Shown piece after piece: positions 5,441-8,514 of a DNA stretch of 8,514 nt. Under the pieces are notes generated by a model. That model searched no databases. It worked only from the letters and a program-made list of their open reading frames with translations, and was not told the DNA's origin. Each line of letters starts with the position of its first letter. Position 1 is the first letter of the stretch. This DNA comes from an uncultured Oscillospiraceae bacterium (lineage in GTDB: Bacteria; Bacillota; Clostridia; Oscillospirales; Acutalibacteraceae). The stretch is taken from NCBI GenBank assembly GCA_900546895.1, contig UREO01000120.1, forward strand, positions 1 to 8,514, written 5' to 3'. The position numbers and the translations under genes are program-made.

Positions 5441-7531
5441 ATGATGGGAAAATCAAGTAAACCGGTCAAGTGGCTTGCAATTGCGCTGATGCTTATTCTT
5501 GTGGGCAGTACCTTAGCGTACGGAATCAACACAAACCTTGGCGATGTGAAAGTGTCCCAGATTCAGTTTTCTACGGAAAGGGGTACGATAGCCGCGGACC
5601 TTTATATGCCAAACGGAGCCGGACCCGATCATCCAAGACCGGTGATCGTCCTTACACACGGATATTTGAATTCAAAAGAAATGCAGGATGCCTCGGCGGT
5701 CGAAATGTCCCGAAGAGGCTTCATTGTCCTTGTGGCTGACCAATATGATCATGGGCTGTCGCGTTGGTCGGCAAAGATTCCGGTGGGAACGGAAATGGGA
5801 ACCTTCTTTGTCTGGTCCATGTATGATGCGGTTACTTATGCTTATCATCAAAACTATACTTTGAAGGATGCCGACGGAAATGGATACATAGGCTGCAGCG
5901 GCCATTCCATGGGCGGGCTGTCCACCGTAATGTCGATCTATTTTGATGAAATGCAGTCGCTGAAAAGCGGGTACAGGATGATATATGCCGCGATTCCCGA
6001 GAGTGCGGATTTTTCGTTTACGGACAATGTTGCTCCGACCGAGGATATCCTTGCCGCTTATGGAAACCGGACCGTGGGCGTTGTTTCGGGCCATTACGAT
6101 GAATTTTTCTTCGGCGACGAACCGACTATGGCAATTTACAAAGACTGGGTCGGCAATCAGACCGGCAGGAAATTCCTCGGCTTGAAAAGCGGTCAAACAG
6201 GAGAAGCGGGAAAATTCTACGACGTGGACTCCGGTCCTTTCGTGGTTAACGGCAACACCGTAAGGCCGTCCCAGGTTGGCAGACATATTGTATACGAGGT
6301 GGATGAAGCGCATGCGCAGAATCCTTTTTCCGTCAATGTAGAGGCGAAGATCGTCAGCTTTTTTCAGACCGCATTTCAAGGGGTCCTTCCCACCGATATG
6401 ACACTGGCGAACATGACCCCCGGCAATCAGACCTGGTGGCTGAAGGAAGTCGGTAACTGCATTGCGCTTATTGGCTTCTTCCTGTTCTTTGTCCCGTTTA
6501 TTTCATTACTGACGAAAGCCCGGTTCTTCAAAGGAGCCGTAACGGAAGAAACCGCGCCGATTCCGCTTCCGGATACGCGAAAAGGAAAAACAATCTTTTG
6601 GGTGTCGTCATTGGTGCTCGGAGTATTGCCGGCGGTCCTATATATTCCTTTGACACAGCTGATTGCGCCCGATATCCGGATTATTGAGATGATTGCGATC
6701 GCATTTGCGGTGATAATGCTGATCGTCGGGTTTCTCTGCAAAGCAAAAGCTTCGGGTGATTCGGCGGGGAAATATGAGGACTACGCCAAAGGCGGGTTCC
6801 TTTCGGCCGCTGTTTCAGCCGTTATGGCTGCGTTGCTTTTCGGAAATAAAATATTTGCGCTTAACCCATGGTTTAATCAGACAACAACAAACTGGACCTC
6901 TTATTGGGCCTTGATTATAGGATTTATATTAGCGATTGTTACAATAGCCATGTACTATTTCGTGAACAAACCAAACGGCATCAAAATCGAAGCTTATGGG
7001 CTTAGAATCAAACCGAAGTCCGTATTTGCCGCGTTTGCCACAGCGGCGGCTGCTTTTGCCGCAGGGTATCTGATCTTATTTATGATCAACGGTATTTTCT
7101 CCGTTGACTTCAGAATCTGGACGTTTGCAGTTAAAGTATTCCGGGTAGAGAACTTTTTGACCATGCTGAAATATCTTCCTCTCTACTTTGTGTTTTATCT
7201 CATGCTTTCTCTTTCATTGAACGCGAACAGCCGGTCGCTCAAACACGGATATTGGTATTCAATTCTGATTACATCGGCAGGCCTCGTGTTGTGGATGGTG
7301 ATCCAGTACGGGTCATTCTATATCAAAGGGGTTGCGGCCTGGCCGACACAGGGCATGATTGCGATTGGACTTTTAGCAACCATTCCGGGAATGATTCTCG
7401 CGACGGTTTTTACAAAGAAAATCTATGAAAAAACAAATAACATTTGGACGTCCGCGTTCTTTAATTCCCTGCTGTTTACAATGATTCCGGTTGCGAATAC
7501 GCTCCTTTATTGGAATCTCGTCAACGCATAA
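5441..7531 (+). CDS. Membrane-anchored alpha/beta hydrolase with multi-spanning C-terminal domain
   Basis: A 696-residue two-part protein. Residues 10-29 are a signal anchor. Residues about 36-314 are an alpha/beta hydrolase placed outside the cytoplasm, with oxyanion HG at 73-74, nucleophile Ser156 in GHSMGG, probable acid Asp220 (SGHYDEFF) and probable His291 (DEAHAQNPF). About ten membrane segments follow, near 338-358, 384-404, 412-433, 451-468, 489-508, 527-549, 578-593, 604-624, 638-657 and 668-690. Basic loops (359-383, 434-450, 509-526, 594-603, 658-667) fall on the inner side, which agrees with an outside hydrolase. The last five segments resemble a CPBP (CAAX-protease-like) domain without its catalytic residues; see findings. 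AGGGAG (5431-5436) is 4 bases from the ATG at 5441 and 7 from the ATG at 5444, so the true start may be one codon later. Substrate unknown; a lipid or cell-envelope ester is a guess. Confidence 0.85.
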   Translation: MMGKSSKPVKWLAIALMLILVGSTLAYGINTNLGDVKVSQIQFSTERGTIAADLYMPNGAGPDHPRPVIVLTHGYLNSKEMQDASAVEMSRRGFIVLVADQYDHGLSRWSAKIPVGTEMGTFFVWSMYDAVTYAYHQNYTLKDADGNGYIGCSGHSMGGLSTVMSIYFDEMQSLKSGYRMIYAAIPESADFSFTDNVAPTEDILAAYGNRTVGVVSGHYDEFFFGDEPTMAIYKDWVGNQTGRKFLGLKSGQTGEAGKFYDVDSGPFVVNGNTVRPSQVGRHIVYEVDEAHAQNPFSVNVEAKIVSFFQTAFQGVLPTDMTLANMTPGNQTWWLKEVGNCIALIGFFLFFVPFISLLTKARFFKGAVTEETAPIPLPDTRKGKTIFWVSSLVLGVLPAVLYIPLTQLIAPDIRIIEMIAIAFAVIMLIVGFLCKAKASGDSAGKYEDYAKGGFLSAAVSAVMAALLFGNKIFALNPWFNQTTTNWTSYWALIIGFILAIVTIAMYYFVNKPNGIKIEAYGLRIKPKSVFAAFATAAAAFAAGYLILFMINGIFSVDFRIWTFAVKVFRVENFLTMLKYLPLYFVFYLMLSLSLNANSRSLKHGYWYSILITSAGLVLWMVIQYGSFYIKGVAAWPTQGMIAIGLLATIPGMILATVFTKKIYEKTNNIWTSAFFNSLLFTMIPVANTLLYWNLVNA

Positions 7532-7558
7532 ACAAAGAGGCATTTATCTTACGACAGC

Positions 7559-7608
7559 AAAAAGGCCCGAAGGAAACCCTGTGAGGGATCCTTCAGGCCT
7601 TTTATTTT
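7559..7608 (+). terminator. Rho-independent terminator after the membrane hydrolase
   Basis: AAAAGGCC (7560-7567) and GAAGGA (7569-7574) pair with TCCTTC (7589-7594) and GGCCTTTT (7596-7603), with one C/A mismatch. An inner CCCT/AGGG helix (7577-7580 with 7584-7587) closes the top. The T-rich stretch ATTTTT follows. It lies 28 bases after the stop codon and isolates the hydrolase gene from the MarR gene. The A-run on the left may make it partly active in both directions. Confidence 0.88.
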
Positions 7609-7685
7609 TGACCAGAATCAACGACCAGTCCGGGGAATTATTCATATAGTATAAAAAACAAGCATATAATTGTTAAAAATTTGTA

Positions 7686-7714
7686 TTGAATTTTTTGAAT
7701 AATAAGACTATATT
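7686..7714 (+). promoter_or_regulatory. Predicted promoter of the marR-like gene
   Basis: TTGAAT (7686-7691) and TATATT (7709-7714) are 17 bases apart, giving a start near 7721 inside the first operator palindrome. A second possible promoter further upstream has a perfect TATAAT (7665-7670) but only TTCATA (7641-7646) as -35. The rest of 7609-7685 shows no gene. Confidence 0.6.
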
Positions 7715-7717
7715 TAA

Positions 7718-7755
7718 ATTGTTTCCAAAGGAAATGATATTGTTTCCAATAGAAA
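7718..7755. promoter_or_regulatory. Twin operator sites, probable MarR autoregulatory binding region
   Basis: The 11-base sequence ATTGTTTCCAA occurs at 7718-7728 and again at 7739-7749, exactly 21 bases apart. Each copy begins a palindrome of the form TTTCC-N3-RGAAA: TTTCC-AAA-GGAAA at 7722-7734 (perfect) and TTTCC-AAT-AGAAA at 7743-7755 (one mismatch). The first covers the predicted transcription start; the second reaches the ribosome-binding sequence AGAAAGGA (7751-7758) of the downstream MarR gene. Palindromic sites spaced by two helical turns next to a MarR gene strongly suggest binding of two dimers on one DNA face and autorepression. The binding itself is inferred. Confidence 0.65.
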
Positions 7756-7768
7756 GGATTATATTGCT

Positions 7769-8266
7769 ATGAAATTGCAATGGCTTGGAGAATACAGGGA
7801 TTTGGTGGAGGCTTTAATCTGTTTCGCAAATAATTATGCAAGTCTTCACAATAAAGAATTTATGGGCGATGATATCAAAATATCCTTTTCTCAGATTCAG
7901 GTCGTCGAGTATCTGCTTGAAAACGAAGATTATAATCAGAAGATGTCGGAAGTTGCAAAGCGTTTGGGAATTACAGTCAGCTCCTTCACAAAATTAGCAA
8001 GAAAGCTGGAAGAAAAGGGCATCCTAAAAAAATATCATATAAAAGGAAACAAAAAAGATATCATTATTCAGGTCACGCCTTTGGGGAGAGAGGTTTACAA
8101 AAATTATTCAGAACAGGTTGCAAAAGAAATTTTTAGCGAAATGTTCAAGCTGGGAAAGAATTTATCGGAACAGGAGCTTGAATTATTTACAGAAATGCTG
8201 CGTTCCTTAAGCTGGAAAATCAGTTGGAAAAATAAAGAGCCCGCCGTTCTGGTCGCCATAGATTAA
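7769..8266 (+). CDS. MarR-family winged-helix transcriptional regulator
   Basis: A 165-residue cytoplasmic DNA-binding protein of usual MarR size. N-terminal helix (about 1-28) and C-terminal helices (about 112-155) should form the dimer interface. The winged helix-turn-helix lies between: FSQIQVVEYLLENED (about 40-54), MSEVAKRLGITVSSFTKLARKLEEKG (about 59-84, with the recognition helix around TVSSFTKLARKL), and a wing around KKYHIKGNKKDIIIQVTPLGREVY (about 87-110). AGAAAGGA (7751-7758) precedes the ATG by 10 bases. Base composition is visibly more A/T-rich than the transporter genes on the left. MarR proteins usually repress until a small phenolic, oxidant or lipid-like ligand binds; the ligand here is unknown. 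The twin palindromes upstream suggest autorepression, and the PocR-domain gene 24 bases downstream is probably co-transcribed. Confidence 0.9.
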   Translation: MKLQWLGEYRDLVEALICFANNYASLHNKEFMGDDIKISFSQIQVVEYLLENEDYNQKMSEVAKRLGITVSSFTKLARKLEEKGILKKYHIKGNKKDIIIQVTPLGREVYKNYSEQVAKEIFSEMFKLGKNLSEQELELFTEMLRSLSWKISWKNKEPAVLVAID

Positions 8267-8290
8267 CAATGTTTCATGAGAGGAAAAAAG

Positions 8291-8514
8291 ATGGAAGAAA
8301 AACTCCTGTTGGATCACTTGATTGACTTGAAATCTTGGGAAAAATTGCAGAATTCGATAGCGGAGGCTACCGGATTTGCAATTAAAACGGTTGATAATTG
8401 CGGAACACCCATTGCTTCCTCCGGCAATCACTGTGAATTTTGCAGCCGTGTCCGCAATGATAAAATACTTTGCCGCCATTGCCGTGAGTGTAACGCCTTA
8501 GTCAATCTTAAAAG
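8291..8514 (+). CDS. PocR ligand-binding-domain protein, N-terminal part (partial)
   Basis: The frame is open from ATG 8291 to the window end (74 codons plus two bases). The visible part matches the start of a PocR sensory domain: a helical lead (LLLDHLIDLKSWEKLQNSIA), then ATGFAIKTVDNCGTPIASSG (26-45), then a Cys-rich segment with Cys48, Cys51, Cys61, Cys64 and Cys67. Cys37 makes six cysteines in 31 residues. PocR domains are predicted to sense small hydrocarbon derivatives such as 1,2-propanediol, and are joined to AraC, histidine-kinase, GGDEF or chemotaxis outputs. The output domain here is beyond the edge. GAGAGG (8278-8283) stands 7 bases before this ATG. An in-frame ATG at 8276 lacks such a site. 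It follows the MarR gene closely and is probably under the same operator. Confidence 0.78.
   Translation, partial: MEEKLLLDHLIDLKSWEKLQNSIAEATGFAIKTVDNCGTPIASSGNHCEFCSRVRNDKILCRHCRECNALVNLK

Noticed and set aside
5672..6379. Minus-strand ORF of 235 codons inside the membrane hydrolase gene
   Set aside because: It overlaps the well-supported hydrolase domain, including its GHSMGG motif, and encodes nothing recognisable.

Overview
The window looks like chromosomal DNA from a moderate-GC Firmicute of class Clostridia. The signs are strong purine-rich Shine-Dalgarno sequences, a lipoprotein-type sugar-binding protein, a YesN-type response regulator, a PocR-domain protein and A/T-rich intergenic promoters. 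There are no phage, IS, CRISPR, tRNA or rRNA signals. The genus cannot be fixed from the sequence alone.

Left part (1-3935, + strand): the end of a ribose/galactoside-class ABC ATPase, its permease, a 73-base gap with a stem-loop, and a lipoprotein sugar-binding protein. A rho-independent terminator closes this unit. Next comes an AraC-type two-component response regulator with its own promoter, which overlaps the terminator, and probably a GTG start. Its partner histidine kinase is not in the window. The simplest reading is a sugar or polyol uptake system with a signal-transduction regulator; the substrate cannot be read from the sequence.

Middle part (3936-7608): a bidirectional terminator separates the regulator from a convergent, - strand, soluble monoacylglycerol-lipase-like alpha/beta hydrolase. 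About 560 bases of non-coding sequence follow, A/T-rich towards the right, holding candidate promoters and one 28-codon ORF with a good ribosome-binding site. Divergent from the first hydrolase is a 696-residue membrane protein. It has a signal anchor, an extracytoplasmic alpha/beta hydrolase domain with a full catalytic triad, and about ten membrane segments. Its last five segments resemble a CPBP (CAAX-protease-like) domain that has lost its catalytic residues. A strong hairpin terminator follows.

Right part (7609-8514): a MarR-family regulator gene preceded by a good promoter and two near-identical palindromes exactly 21 bases (two helical turns) apart. These lie over the predicted transcription start and the ribosome-binding site, a classic autorepressor layout. 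Just 24 bases after it begins a Cys-rich PocR ligand-binding domain protein, cut by the window end.

Three starts here were chosen downstream of the longest possible ORF on ribosome-binding-site evidence: permease ATG at 86, regulator GTG at 2328, and soluble hydrolase ATG with its first base at 4877. I see no clear new defence or mobile system. The least ordinary items are the hydrolase/CPBP-like fusion, the MarR operator pair and the MarR-PocR pair.
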